A stretch of DNA of 64,000 bases from Sphingomonas_R arantia (GTDB lineage: Bacteria; Pseudomonadota; Alphaproteobacteria; Sphingomonadales; Sphingomonadaceae): positions 62,001-126,000 of the forward strand of contig NZ_JBHUGS010000004.1 in NCBI RefSeq assembly GCF_042682045.1, read 5' to 3'. This document shows positions 9,339-18,380 of the stretch, in pieces (the stretch's first letter is position 1; each line of letters starts with the position of its first letter). Position numbers and translations under genes: made by a program. The notes beneath the pieces are model-generated. The model was not told where the DNA came from. It saw nothing but the letters and a program-made list of their open reading frames with translations, and ran no database searches.

Positions 9339-10064
9339 TCAGGACGGGAGGAGCAGGTCCGGCAGTCCGGCGAGGTCCTGAAGCACGGCGGCCGGTTGCC
9401 AAGCGGGGTTGAGCGGTTCGCCCTCCCGATCGATCCAGACGGACCGGATGCCGAGTTCGTGGCAGACCTTCAGGTCGGTGAACTGGCCCATGCCGACGTG
9501 GATCGTCTCGTCCGGCGTGACGCCCATGACGGCATAAGCGTGCAGGAAGAGCCGGTGATCGGGCTTGTAGGCGCGGGCCTGCTGCGCGGTCACGACGAAA
9601 TCGATGGGCGTGCCGATCGCGTCGACGGTGCCGGCGATCAGGTCGTCCGACGTGTTGCTGATGATGGCGATCCGGGTGCGTTCGCGCAGGCGGGCGAGCG
9701 CGGCCGGTACCTCCGGGTGAGGGGCGATCCGGCCCAGGGTCTGCAACAGCGTTTCGAGATCGGCAGCGGTGGTCGCGTGGCCTGCTTCGGCCAGCGCCTG
9801 GTTCAGGCTGGCGTGCAGCACGGCTTTGTAGTCGAGGAAGGCCGGTTGCCGTTGGTGGTCGACGGCCACCCCGCGCAGGCGGTCCGCGACCGTGGCGACG
9901 CGATCCTCCGGCGTGGTGGCCCCCGCGTGCCGGTCCAGGATCAGGCGGACGGCGTGGCGCACGGCACGATGCCACTGGACCAGCGTGCCGTAGCAATCGA
10001 AGGTGATGACCTTTGGGAGGCTGTCGACGGCGAGGATGGCATGGACTCCGATCGTGTGCGCCGG
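9339..10064 (-). CDS. HAD-superfamily hydrolase (haloacid dehalogenase type II-like), start unresolved
   Basis: The reading frame is open from a TGA at 10065 down to 9339 and encodes a HAD hydrolase: motif I is VITFDCYGTL (about 10010-9981), motif II IISNT, motif III Lys in ARAYKPD, and motif IV near IHVGMGQFTDLK. The odd point is the start. No ATG, GTG or TTG lies in frame before motif I; the first, a GTG at 9962, would delete the nucleophile Asp. An ATG at 10042 lies in a different frame, so a one-base shift between 10042 and 10010 (for example in the TTTGGG run) would restore a normal N-terminus. Either a frameshift or a rare start codon is implied. The substrate is not known; dehalogenase or phosphatase activity is possible. 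Confidence 0.72.
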   Translation of the reverse strand, partial: PAHTIGVHAILAVDSLPKVITFDCYGTLVQWHRAVRHAVRLILDRHAGATTPEDRVATVADRLRGVAVDHQRQPAFLDYKAVLHASLNQALAEAGHATTAADLETLLQTLGRIAPHPEVPAALARLRERTRIAIISNTSDDLIAGTVDAIGTPIDFVVTAQQARAYKPDHRLFLHAYAVMGVTPDETIHVGMGQFTDLKVCHELGIRSVWIDREGEPLNPAWQPAAVLQDLAGLPDLLLPS

Positions 10065-10175
10065 TCATGCCGCGGCGCGCGGGTTGCGGCAAGCCGGGGG
10101 AGCGGGACCAAAGGGCCGGTGGCCTGATCCGCCGGATGGTGGCAGGATCGTCGGCATTATCGGGGGGAACAAGCA

Positions 10176-10868
10176 ATGACCGGGTCGATGGCCGTTCTGG
10201 CGACGGCGGCCGCATTTGTCGGTACGCATTTCGTGATGTCGCATCCGCTGCGGCGACCGCTGGTCGGCGCGCTGGGGGAGAAGGGGTTTCAGGGCGTGTA
10301 TTCGCTCGTGGCGTTCGCGACGTTCGGGGCGATGGTGTGGGCGTACCGGGCGGCGGAAATCACCGCGCCGCTGTGGGCGGTCGGCGATGGGTTGTGGGCG
10401 GTGTCGAGCGCGCTGATGCTGATCGCGTCGGTCCTGCTGCTGGGGTCGCTGGTCCGCAATCCGGCGCTGGCGGGGGCGGCGGTCGACGCGGGCACGGCGG
10501 AGGCGCGCGGGGTGTTCGGCGTGACGCGGCATCCGATGATGTGGGCGTTCGCGATCTGGGGCGTCTCGCACATCCTGATCTATCCGGTGGCGAAGAACAT
10601 CGTGCTGTCGGGTGCGATCATCGTGCTGGCGCTGGTCGGTGCGGCGTTGCAGGATCGCAAGAAGGCGGCGCTCGATCCGCAAGGCTGGCCGGCGTGGGAA
10701 GCGCGGACGAGCTACCTGCCGTTTGCGGCGATCCTGGCGGGGCGGGCGCGGTTCGGCGGGTTCGGGATCCATGCGCTGGGCGGTGGTCTGGTGACGTGGC
10801 TCGCCGCCACCTGGGCGCATATTCCGCTGGCGGGGTGGCCCGCGGGCATCTGGCGCTGGATCGGCTGA
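10176..10868 (+). CDS. NnrU family membrane protein
   Basis: 230 residues with about six membrane helices. The family signature VTRHPMMWAFAIWGVSHIL (residues about 112-130) resembles the methyltransferase-like membrane motif of NnrU/isoprenylcysteine methyltransferase relatives. NnrU was first linked to nitric oxide and nitrite metabolism, but the family is widespread without denitrification genes, and none is seen nearby. GGGGGG ahead of ATG 10176 supports the start. It is divergent from the HAD gene. Confidence 0.85.
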   Translation: MTGSMAVLATAAAFVGTHFVMSHPLRRPLVGALGEKGFQGVYSLVAFATFGAMVWAYRAAEITAPLWAVGDGLWAVSSALMLIASVLLLGSLVRNPALAGAAVDAGTAEARGVFGVTRHPMMWAFAIWGVSHILIYPVAKNIVLSGAIIVLALVGAALQDRKKAALDPQGWPAWEARTSYLPFAAILAGRARFGGFGIHALGGGLVTWLAATWAHIPLAGWPAGIWRWIG

Positions 10869-10926
10869 AAGCCAGCGGGATCGCTCGGGCGTCGATCGGT
10901 TGGACCGACGCCCGGCGGACTGGTCG

Positions 10927-11790
10927 TTAGTCGTTCAGCTTGTCCTGGGTGCGCGTGTCGAAGTCGCCGGCGTCGTGGCGTTCATGGAGCTGGCTCGAGG
11001 GCTCGCCCATCACACGGTTGACCATGCGGCCGCGCTGCACGGCGGGGCGGGCGGCGAGCTGATCGGTCCAGCGCTGGAGGTGGCGATAGTCCTGCACCTG
11101 GAGGAATTCGGCCGCGCTGTAGAGTTCGCCCTGTGCCAGCTGGCCGTACCAGGGCCAGATCGCCATGTCGGCGATCGTATAGTCCGGGCCGGCGATGAAT
11201 TCGGTGTCCGCCAGCCGGCGGTCGAGCACGTCGAGCTGGCGCTTGGTTTCCATGGCGTAGCGGTTGATCGCATATTCGATCTTTTCCGGCGCATAGGCGT
11301 AGAAGTGGCCGAAGCCGCCGCCGACGAACGGGCCGCTGCCCATCTGCCAGAACAGCCAGGAGAGGCATTCGGCCCGCGCCGGCCCCGCCGTGGGGAGGAA
11401 CGCGCCGAACTTTTCCGCGAGATACAGCAGGATCGCGCCGGATTCGAAGACGCGCACGGGTTCCGCGCCGCTATGGTCGGCGAGCGCGGGGATCTTGGAA
11501 TTCGGGTTCAGTTCGACGAAGCCGCTGCCGAACTGGTCGCCTTCGCTGATGCGGATCAGCCAGGCGTCATATTCGGCGCCCGCATGGCCGGCGGCGAGCA
11601 GTTCCTCGAGCATGATCGTGACCTTGACGCCGTTCGGCGTGCCCATCGAATAGAGCTGGAGCGGATGCCTGCCGATCGGCCGCGGTTGATCACGCGTGGC
11701 GCCGGCGATCGGGCGGTTGATGCTGGCGAAGCGGCCGCCGCTTTCGGTGTCCCAGGTCCAGACGGCGGGGGGTGTGTAGGCGTTGGTCAT
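10927..11790 (-). CDS. yghU: Glutathione S-transferase, YghU type (disulfide-bond oxidoreductase)
   Basis: 287 residues. The long N-terminal extension (YTPPAVWTWD), the thioredoxin-like domain beginning LQLYSMGTPNGVKVTIMLEE, the ELNPNSKIPALAD glutathione-binding loop with ESGAILLYLAEKFG, and the all-helical C-terminal domain match YghU/YfcG-type enzymes, which reduce disulfides using two bound glutathiones. ATG 11790 begins directly with the family N-terminus. The gene stands alone; its 3' end faces nnrU. Confidence 0.9.
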   Translation of the reverse strand: MTNAYTPPAVWTWDTESGGRFASINRPIAGATRDQPRPIGRHPLQLYSMGTPNGVKVTIMLEELLAAGHAGAEYDAWLIRISEGDQFGSGFVELNPNSKIPALADHSGAEPVRVFESGAILLYLAEKFGAFLPTAGPARAECLSWLFWQMGSGPFVGGGFGHFYAYAPEKIEYAINRYAMETKRQLDVLDRRLADTEFIAGPDYTIADMAIWPWYGQLAQGELYSAAEFLQVQDYRHLQRWTDQLAARPAVQRGRMVNRVMGEPSSQLHERHDAGDFDTRTQDKLND

Positions 11791-11884
11791 GGTCGGTCTC
11801 CGGTGAAGGCAGAACGGGGAACGCGGGCGGCGACGGATGGGCACCAACGATGGTCCGATTGCGTGGGTGCGGAGCGCACGGTGG

Positions 11885-12223
11885 TCAGCGCTGTTTCTTC
11901 GACTGCGTCGCGGTGAAATCGGGGTCCTTCTTCGCCACCCAGTCGACGAATTTGCGCACCGCGGGGTGGGCCAGCAGGCCGTCCACATCCATGCCGTGCC
12001 GTTGCAGTTCGGTGTTGGTGAAGTTCGCGACGATCGTCTGCTGACAGATCGGGTGCATGGGCACGACATCGCGGCCGCCCCGGCTTTTCGGGACGGGATG
12101 GTGCCAGACGATGATCTTGCCGGTGGGCCGGCCGCAGAGCCAGCAGGGCGGGACCGGTTCGGGCGCCGCGTCCTCCAGCGACAGGTCGTCGTTGGCGGAG
12201 TGTCTCGTTTGTTTGCGGGCCAT
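11885..12223 (-). CDS. Small HNH-type zinc protein
   Basis: 112 residues from ATG 12223 (an in-frame ATG at 12250 also exists). The core CWLCGRPTG ... VWHHPVPKSRGGRD ... MHPICQQTI has the CxxC, the His-His pair and the later H-x-x-C of HNH nuclease folds. The N-terminus is basic (MARKQTRHS) and the C-terminus ends in SKKQR. Similar short proteins occur singly in sphingomonad chromosomes and need not be active nucleases. No partner gene indicates a defence role. Confidence 0.72.
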   Translation of the reverse strand: MARKQTRHSANDDLSLEDAAPEPVPPCWLCGRPTGKIIVWHHPVPKSRGGRDVVPMHPICQQTIVANFTNTELQRHGMDVDGLLAHPAVRKFVDWVAKKDPDFTATQSKKQR

Positions 12224-12318
12224 GCGTCTACCTGATTCCGTTCTGGACACCGCCTAGCATGGCCGGGCGGCGGCATCACGCCCGTCGACGCGGCGTCGAT
12301 GGCGCGCGGGCCTGCGGA

Positions 12319-13068
12319 TCAGCGTGGCGTGGCGGCGTCCGGCAACCTGTCGCCGGCGAAATCCTTGAGCAGCACGCCGGTCCGGCCGGCATCGCGGGCG
12401 GCGCGGCAGAGCGTGGCGATCTCGTCCGCGGCCTCGGCATAGTCAAGTCCGTTGGGCGGGTGGATGTTCGAGACGCAGTTGCGTTCGTTGTCGCGACGGC
12501 CACGCGCGGGGGCCCAGGTGATGTAGGCGCCGACGCTTTCGGCCGAACTGAGCCCCGGACGCTCGCCGATCAGCACGACGACGATCTTCGCGCGCAAGGC
12601 GGCGCCGATCTCGTCGCCGATCGCGACGCGCGCCTGGCGCGCCACGACGATCGGTGCGACGGTCCAGTGGGGCAGCCGTTCGAGCAGCGCCGCGATCAGG
12701 GCGCAGGCGTGGCGTTCGACCGCGACCGCGGACAGGCCGTCCGCGACGACGATGGCGAGGTCGGGCTCGCCCGCGGGCAGCAGTGCTGCGTCGTCGGGGT
12801 GGAGCCGGCGGCCAAGGTCTGGGCGGTGGAGGTAGCAGGTCCGATCCGCCGCGCGGCTGCGCACGTCGATGACGGCGTGGCCGGCGACGGCGATCGCACC
12901 GATCGGCAGCGCGGCGTGGACCGCATCGCGCGCGCGGGCATGGGCGAGCTGGAAATCGAGCATCGGCCGGGTCGGCAGCGCGACGCCGACCCGGCCGAGA
13001 CCGACGCGCGCGATCGTCAGCGAGCGGAGCCGGGCGGCAAGATCGAGCGGGGCGGGGAGATCAGCCAA
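12319..13068 (-). CDS. eutC: Ethanolamine ammonia-lyase small subunit
   Basis: 249 residues. EutC pairs with EutB in the adenosylcobalamin-dependent enzyme that splits ethanolamine into acetaldehyde and ammonia. Family blocks visible are LTIARVGLGRVGVALPT, the ADGLSAVAVERHA loop, IVVVLIGERPGLSSAESVGAYITW and RRDNERNCVSNIHPPNGL; the last contains the conserved Cys. The start is a TTG at 13068, eight bases inside the end of eutB, suggesting translational coupling. No eutT, permease, or microcompartment genes lie nearby, so ethanolamine probably serves as a nitrogen source without a compartment. Confidence 0.93.
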   Translation of the reverse strand: MADLPAPLDLAARLRSLTIARVGLGRVGVALPTRPMLDFQLAHARARDAVHAALPIGAIAVAGHAVIDVRSRAADRTCYLHRPDLGRRLHPDDAALLPAGEPDLAIVVADGLSAVAVERHACALIAALLERLPHWTVAPIVVARQARVAIGDEIGAALRAKIVVVLIGERPGLSSAESVGAYITWAPARGRRDNERNCVSNIHPPNGLDYAEAADEIATLCRAARDAGRTGVLLKDFAGDRLPDAATPR

Positions 13069-14461
13069 GAAGCGCCATCAGGGCGGGCACGCCGTGGTCG
13101 CCGAGTGCTGCGCCGCCGGGTTCGCGCAGGCGACCGGCCGGGTCGGTCAGCCCGATCGTGGCGAGCCAGGCCTCGAACTCCGGCGCGGGCCTGAGCCCCA
13201 GCACCTGCCGCGCGTAGAGTGCGTCGTGGAAGCTGGTCGATTGATAGCCGAGCATGATGTCGTCCGCGCCCGGAACGCCCATGATGAAACTGACGCCCGC
13301 GACGCCAAGCATCGTCAGCGCCGTGTCCATGTCGTCCTGATCCGCCTCGGCATGGTTGGTGTGGCAGATGTCGAGCCCCATCGGCAGGCCCATGAGCTTG
13401 CCGCAGAAATGATCCTCCAGCGCGGCGCGCAGGATCTGCTTGCCGTCGTAGAGATATTCGGGGTCGATGAAGCCGACCACCGAATTGACGAGCAGCGGCC
13501 GGTATGCGCGGGCGACCGCATAGGCGCGGCATTCGAGTGTCTGCTGATCGACCCCGTGATGCGCGTCGGCGGACAGGCAGGAACCCTGGCCGGTTTCGAA
13601 ATACATCACGTCGTGACCGATCGTACCGCGGGCCAGGCCGAGCGTCGCGTCCTGCGCCTCGTGCAGCAGCGCCAGGTCGATCCCGAAGCTGCGGTTGGTG
13701 GCTTCGGTGCCGGCGATCGACTGGAAACACAGGTCGACGGGCGCGCCGCGGCGGACGAGTTCGATCGTGTTGGTGACATGCGTCAGCACGCAGGACTGCG
13801 TCGGGATGGCGAGCCCGTCGCGGATCTCGTCGATCATCGCGAGCAGCGTGGCGACGCGCGCGACGGCGTCGCCGGCCGGGTTGATGCCGATGACCGCATC
13901 GCCGGCCCCCATCAGCAGCCCGTCGAGGATCGACGCGGCGATCCCGGTCGGGTCGTCGGTCGGGTGATTGGGCTGAAGCCGGACGGAGAGCCGGCCGGTC
14001 AACCCGATCGTGTCGCGGAAGGCGGTGACGACCTGGATCTTGCGCGCGACCGCGACGAGATCCTGGTTGCGCATCAGTTTCGACACCGCCGCCGCCATTT
14101 CGGGCGTGATGCCGCGCGCGCACGCCGCGATCGCCGCGCCGTCGGTCGTGTCGGCGAGCAGCCATTCGCGCAGCGCGCCGACCGTCATCGACGCGAGCGG
14201 CGCGAAGGCGGCGGTGTCGTGCGTGTCAACGATCAGCCGGGTGACCTCGTCCGTTTCGTAGGGGATGATCGGTTCGGCGAGGAAGGTGGTCAGCGGCAGA
14301 TCGGCGAGCAGCCAACGCGCGGCGACGCGTTGTTCCGCGCTGTCGGCCGCGACGCCGGCCAGCGTATCGCCCGACCGCAGCGGGGTCGCGGCGGCGAGGA
14401 CATGCTCCAGCCCGTCGAAACGGTGCCGCGTGCCGGCGAGATCGATGTGGCGTGCGGACAT
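13061..14461 (-). CDS. eutB: Ethanolamine ammonia-lyase large subunit
   Basis: 466 residues, slightly longer than the enterobacterial protein (about 450). EutB forms the TIM barrel that holds ethanolamine and, with EutC, adenosylcobalamin. Recognisable segments are KLMRNQDLVAVARK, RLQPNHPTDDP, DAVIGINPAGD, CVLTHVTNT, FQSIAGTEATN, FETGQGSCLSADAHHG and GLDICHTNHAEADQDDMD. It forms a two-gene operon with eutC. Its start lies 141 bases from the divergent PBP1A start; no cobalamin riboswitch box was recognised in that gap. Confidence 0.95.
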   Translation of the reverse strand: MSARHIDLAGTRHRFDGLEHVLAAATPLRSGDTLAGVAADSAEQRVAARWLLADLPLTTFLAEPIIPYETDEVTRLIVDTHDTAAFAPLASMTVGALREWLLADTTDGAAIAACARGITPEMAAAVSKLMRNQDLVAVARKIQVVTAFRDTIGLTGRLSVRLQPNHPTDDPTGIAASILDGLLMGAGDAVIGINPAGDAVARVATLLAMIDEIRDGLAIPTQSCVLTHVTNTIELVRRGAPVDLCFQSIAGTEATNRSFGIDLALLHEAQDATLGLARGTIGHDVMYFETGQGSCLSADAHHGVDQQTLECRAYAVARAYRPLLVNSVVGFIDPEYLYDGKQILRAALEDHFCGKLMGLPMGLDICHTNHAEADQDDMDTALTMLGVAGVSFIMGVPGADDIMLGYQSTSFHDALYARQVLGLRPAPEFEAWLATIGLTDPAGRLREPGGAALGDHGVPALMALLG

Positions 14462-14602
14462 GGGTGGCCTCGCGGTTTCAGCGATCCTGACCGATGTCGC
14501 GCGGGATGGCCAGTGCGGACGATGCCGGCGCCTGCGGGGGGCGTTCGGGCGAAATCTGCCCCGTCTGGTAAAGTCTGGCAGGGTCCCCTAGACCGGCGCG
14601 CG

Positions 14603-17140
14603 ATGGACGAGACAGCGGAATCGATGCACGTGCGGTTGCGCCGTGGGCCCGGCCATATGCGGGCGCTGTTCGCGCGGCGCTGGGTGCGGGTGCTGGCGGT
14701 GCTGGCGCTGCTGGCGGGCGTGGCGGTGGGCGGGTTCTGGATGGTGTTCGCGCGCGACCTGCCGTCGGCGGAGCGCCTGCTGGCGTATGAGCCGGCGCTG
14801 CCGACCAATGTGCGCGATATCAACGGGCAGCCGGTCTATGCGTTCATGCGCGAGCGGCGGGTCGAGCTGTCGTTCGACGAGTTTCCCAAGGTGCTGGTCG
14901 GCGCGTTCCTGTCCGCCGAGGACAAGACGTTCTTCGACCATGGCGGGATCGACTATCTGGCGTTCGGCAACGGCGTGTTCGAATATCTGACCAAGATGGG
15001 GTCGGGCGAACGCGCGCGGGGCGGATCGACGATCACGCAGCAACTGGCCAAGATCCTGCTGGTCGGGGACGAATATTCGCCGGCGCGCAAGATCCGCGAG
15101 GCCATCCTGGCGCGGCGGATCGAGGCGGCGCTGACCAAGCAGCAGATCCTGGAGCTGTACCTCAACCAGATCTTCCTGGGGCGGAACGCTTACGGTGTGC
15201 AGTCCGCGGCGCGCGCCTATTTCGACAAGGATGTCGGGCAGCTAACCCTGCCGGAGGCCGCGTATCTGGCGGTGTTGCCCAAGGCGCCGTCGACGCTGAC
15301 GCCCGAACGCCATGCGGACCGGGCGATGGCGCGGCGCGGCTATGTGCTGCGCCAGATGGAGGCGAACGGCTATATCACCGCGGCGCAGCGGGCGGAGGCG
15401 GATGCCGCGCCGCTCGGCACGGTGGCCAAGGCACGCCCGCCGAAGCGTCCGGCGGGTGGATATTTCCTGGAGGATGTGCGCCGCGAACTGATCGCCAAAT
15501 ATGGCGAGAAGTCCGACCGCGGGCCGTACAGCGTCTATGACGGCGGGCTGTGGGTGCGGACCTCGCTCGACCCGAAGGTGCAGAAGGCGGCGGAGGACGC
15601 GCTGCGTGACGGGCTGATGCGGTACGACGCCGGGCGCGGGTGGCGCGGGGCGATCGCGACGATCGACGCGAGCGAGCTGGGCGCGGGCGGCGCGTGGCGG
15701 ACCGGGCTGGTGCGCGCGAATGTCGGCGTCGGGTATGACGACTGGCGCGCGGCGGTGGTGCTGGACAAGGCGGGCAGCGCAGCGACGATCGGGTTCACCG
15801 ATGGATCGACCGGCACGTTGCCGGCGTGGGGTGCGGCCATGCCGCGCCGCGGGATCGGCGGCACGGCGTTCCGGTACATGAAGGCGGGCGACATCATCGC
15901 GGTGAAGCGCCAGGGCGGCGACTGGGTGTTGCGCAACATCCCCGAAGTGTCGGGCGCGATGGTGGCGGAGGACCCGCATACCGGCCGCGTGCTGGCGATG
16001 CAGGGCGGGTTCGACGAACGCGGCAATGATTTCAACCGCGCGACGCAGGCGATGCGGCAGCCGGGATCGAGCTTCAAGCCGTTCGTCTATGCCAGCGCGC
16101 TGGACGCGGGGATGACGCCGGCGACGATGATCATGGATGCGCCGTTCTGCGTGTACCAGTCCGCGCGGCTGGGGCGGAAATGCTTCGTCAATTTCGGTGG
16201 CGCGCGCGGGGCGGGCCTCCAGACGATGCGCTGGGGCGTGGAGCAGTCGCGCAACCTGATGACGGTGCGTGCGGCATCGCAGACCGGCATGAACAAGATC
16301 GTGGCGACCGCCAAGGCGATGGATATCGGGACCTATCCGGCGGTGCTGGCGATCTCGCTGGGCGCGGGCGATACGACGGTGGCCAAGCTGACCAATGCCT
16401 ATGCGATGCTGGCTAACCAGGGGCGGTCGTTGAAGCCGACGCTGATCGACCTGATCCAGGACCGGCACGGCAAGACGATCTTCCGCGCCGACATGCGGCC
16501 GTGCGAGCGGTGCAACATGAAGGACTGGGACGGCAAGCCGATGCCGCGCCCGCGGATACGGACCAAGCAGGCGATGGACGCGATGACCGCGTACCAGACG
16601 GTGCATATCCTGGAAGGCGTGGTGCAGCGCGGGACCGCGACGACGCTGCGCGACCTGAACCGCCCGCTGTTCGGCAAGACGGGGACGTCGACCGGGCCGA
16701 CCAACGTGTGGTTCGTGGGCGGATCGCAGGATCTGGTCGCGGGCGTGTACATGGGCTTCGACAAGCCGCGGCCGATGGGCGGTTACGCGCAGGGCGGGAC
16801 GCTGGCGGCGCCGATTTTCAAGCAGTTCGCGAAGGTGGCGATGGCGGACATGCCGGTCGTGCCGTTCAAGGCGCCGCCGGGGATCCGGATGGTGCGGATC
16901 GACCGCAGGTCCGGGCGCAAGGTTTACGGCACGTGGCCGACGAACGATCCGCTGGCGCCGGTGATCTGGGAAGCGTTCAAGCCGGAAAGCGAACCGCGGC
17001 GGTCGATCCGGCGGTCCTCGCTGGCGGCGCGCGGTCGGCCGAAGGACCCGGTGGCGGCGGAGGCGGAAGCCGCAACCGCGCGGCGGGCGCAGCGCGCGAA
17101 GGATGCCGACTTCATGGAGCGGCAGGGCGGGATTTACTGA
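14603..17140 (+). CDS. mrcA: Penicillin-binding protein 1A (bifunctional transglycosylase/transpeptidase)
   Basis: 845 residues. It polymerises lipid II and crosslinks peptidoglycan at the outer face of the inner membrane. A short basic N-terminus and one membrane helix (about 26-48) lead to the GT51 domain with the catalytic Glu in AEDKTFFDHGG (about 107) and GGSTITQQLAK (about 140). The transpeptidase domain shows S-x-x-K in PGSSFKPF (Ser about 488), SxN in EQSRN (about 548) and KTG in FGKTGTSTG (about 691). ATG 14603 fits the family N-terminus; the frame is open far upstream only as antisense of eutBC. Confidence 0.96.
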   Translation: MDETAESMHVRLRRGPGHMRALFARRWVRVLAVLALLAGVAVGGFWMVFARDLPSAERLLAYEPALPTNVRDINGQPVYAFMRERRVELSFDEFPKVLVGAFLSAEDKTFFDHGGIDYLAFGNGVFEYLTKMGSGERARGGSTITQQLAKILLVGDEYSPARKIREAILARRIEAALTKQQILELYLNQIFLGRNAYGVQSAARAYFDKDVGQLTLPEAAYLAVLPKAPSTLTPERHADRAMARRGYVLRQMEANGYITAAQRAEADAAPLGTVAKARPPKRPAGGYFLEDVRRELIAKYGEKSDRGPYSVYDGGLWVRTSLDPKVQKAAEDALRDGLMRYDAGRGWRGAIATIDASELGAGGAWRTGLVRANVGVGYDDWRAAVVLDKAGSAATIGFTDGSTGTLPAWGAAMPRRGIGGTAFRYMKAGDIIAVKRQGGDWVLRNIPEVSGAMVAEDPHTGRVLAMQGGFDERGNDFNRATQAMRQPGSSFKPFVYASALDAGMTPATMIMDAPFCVYQSARLGRKCFVNFGGARGAGLQTMRWGVEQSRNLMTVRAASQTGMNKIVATAKAMDIGTYPAVLAISLGAGDTTVAKLTNAYAMLANQGRSLKPTLIDLIQDRHGKTIFRADMRPCERCNMKDWDGKPMPRPRIRTKQAMDAMTAYQTVHILEGVVQRGTATTLRDLNRPLFGKTGTSTGPTNVWFVGGSQDLVAGVYMGFDKPRPMGGYAQGGTLAAPIFKQFAKVAMADMPVVPFKAPPGIRMVRIDRRSGRKVYGTWPTNDPLAPVIWEAFKPESEPRRSIRRSSLAARGRPKDPVAAEAEAATARRAQRAKDADFMERQGGIY

Positions 17141-17462
17141 GGGTCCGCTCGTCGGGTTGATCGGGAACTGCGCGCGGTTCTCGACAGGCTCGAACTGAAC
17201 GGGGTTGGGGGTTTTGGCCTAGACTAAAGGCTTGGGGCTCGCACCTAGCCTTAGCGCGTCGGAGGTGAGCGGTGAGGCACGGTCGGCTTCTCGGCTTCGC
17301 TCGAACGGGCCCTCGACTTCGCTCGGGATGGGCGGGGGTTGGGGGCAGCTTCTTGGATGACGCGGGGCTTTACCTCCCCCCGTTCGGTTCGAGCTTGTCG
17401 AGAACTGCGCGAGTTCTCGACAGGCTCGAACCGAACGGATTTGGGGGGCGCCGACCGCGCGG
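17141..17462. other. Intergenic region rich in interspersed repeats
   Basis: Contains no gene. It holds one half-copy of the family C repeat (17176-17204), a 'TTCGCTCGAACGGGCCCTCG' element (17289-17337, related to 35071-35120) and a complete family C palindrome (17380-17438). The convergent genes mrcA and the 17463 gene both end here, so the palindromes may act as bidirectional terminators. Confidence 0.7.
17380..17438. repeat. Family C palindrome (TTCGAGCYTGTCGAGAAC type), copy 1
   Basis: Left arm CCGTTCGGTTCGAGCTTGTC... (17380-17406) and right arm ...GACAGGCTCGAACCGAACGG (17412-17438) are near-perfect reverse complements around GCGCG. The same unit recurs at 18381, 34721 and 63377, with half copies at 17176, 34950 and 63466. 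Sequence-conserved arms and location between convergent or terminal gene ends suggest a REP-like element. Confidence 0.9.
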
Positions 17463-18263
17463 TTACTCGTAGTCGACCTTCCAGCGGTCGATCTGGAGGT
17501 GGCCGAAGCCGGCCATGGGTTCGGCGCCGATCGCGATGCCGGTGAACCATTCGGTGCCGGTGACGAGCTTCTGCGCCTTCAGCCAGCGGAGCGCGGCGAG
17601 GATGTCGAGCGTGCCCTTGGCGACCGGGGCGTTGTCCGTGGGCAGGAACAGGACGTATTTCTCGTTGAGCGATGCTTTCCATTCGCGCCCGGCGGCGTCG
17701 CGGTACTGGCCGATCGGCTTGCCGCCGTCGGCGAAGGCGATCGTGCGGGGCGGGGCGGAGAGGAGGAAGCCGATTTCGAGCAGCTTGGATTCGCTGTCGG
17801 CCGGATCGGAGCGCAGGTAGAATTCGGTGAGGACGTTGGCGCGGCCCAGACCGGTGCTGGTCCAGGCGAAATCGTGGCGCAGCGTGCGGATGCGGTCGAT
17901 CTGGCGCGGGGGCACGGGCGTTTCGGGCGGGCCGCCGTCGTAATTGCCGTAGGCGATGAAGTCATAGGCCCAGACGCCGGCACCGCGCGGCGCGTGCGGC
18001 GGCCAGCGCCAGTGCATCGCGGTGTTGTTCGGGAAGCGCGCGGGGTCGATCCGCATCGTGTCGGCGTAGGTCGCCCAGTAGCGGTAGAGCGGGTCCGCAT
18101 CGCCGCCCCAGGGCTGGGCATAGGCGGTGTAGGGCCCCTTGTGGAAATTGGTGCGCGCGGCGACCACCAGGCGGTCGCCGCCCCAGGCCGGGTAGCGCGC
18201 GAAGACGAAGAGCAGGGCGAGGACGGCGAGCAGGCCGATGCCGAGACGGCGGATGACGGTCAC
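17463..18263 (-). CDS. Membrane-anchored or secreted protein of unknown function
   Basis: 266 residues from GTG 18263, which follows AAGGA and starts a signal/anchor helix (IRRLGIGLLAVLALLFVFAR). The rest is soluble, aromatic-rich and probably beta-rich (WAYDFIAYGNYDGG; EWFTGIAIGAEPMAGFGHLQ). The final segment resembles the last strands of GH12-like jelly-roll glycosidases, but no catalytic Glu pair could be assigned, so this is only a weak structural guess. Family C palindromes flank the gene on both sides. Confidence 0.6.
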   Translation of the reverse strand: MTVIRRLGIGLLAVLALLFVFARYPAWGGDRLVVAARTNFHKGPYTAYAQPWGGDADPLYRYWATYADTMRIDPARFPNNTAMHWRWPPHAPRGAGVWAYDFIAYGNYDGGPPETPVPPRQIDRIRTLRHDFAWTSTGLGRANVLTEFYLRSDPADSESKLLEIGFLLSAPPRTIAFADGGKPIGQYRDAAGREWKASLNEKYVLFLPTDNAPVAKGTLDILAALRWLKAQKLVTGTEWFTGIAIGAEPMAGFGHLQIDRWKVDYE

Positions 18264-18380
18264 GCGATGTCCTTGTCGAAGAGGGGCGCGGGGTGCGGTG
18301 ACGTGTCTAGGGGGATCGGCGCGGGCGGACAATGCGGGTGTGGTGGGGGGTGGGGAGTGGCGATGGGGCCGGATCCATCC

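Noticed and set aside
11885..12223. HNH gene as part of a defence or phage module
   Set aside because: No neighbouring restriction, methyltransferase or phage genes; such single small HNH proteins are common in this group.
12869..14602. N-terminal 578-residue extension of PBP1A
   Set aside because: The frame is open only as antisense of eutBC; PBP1A homology starts at 14603.
14462..14602. Cobalamin riboswitch upstream of eutB
   Set aside because: No B12-box-like sequence or long leader was recognised in the 141-base divergent gap.
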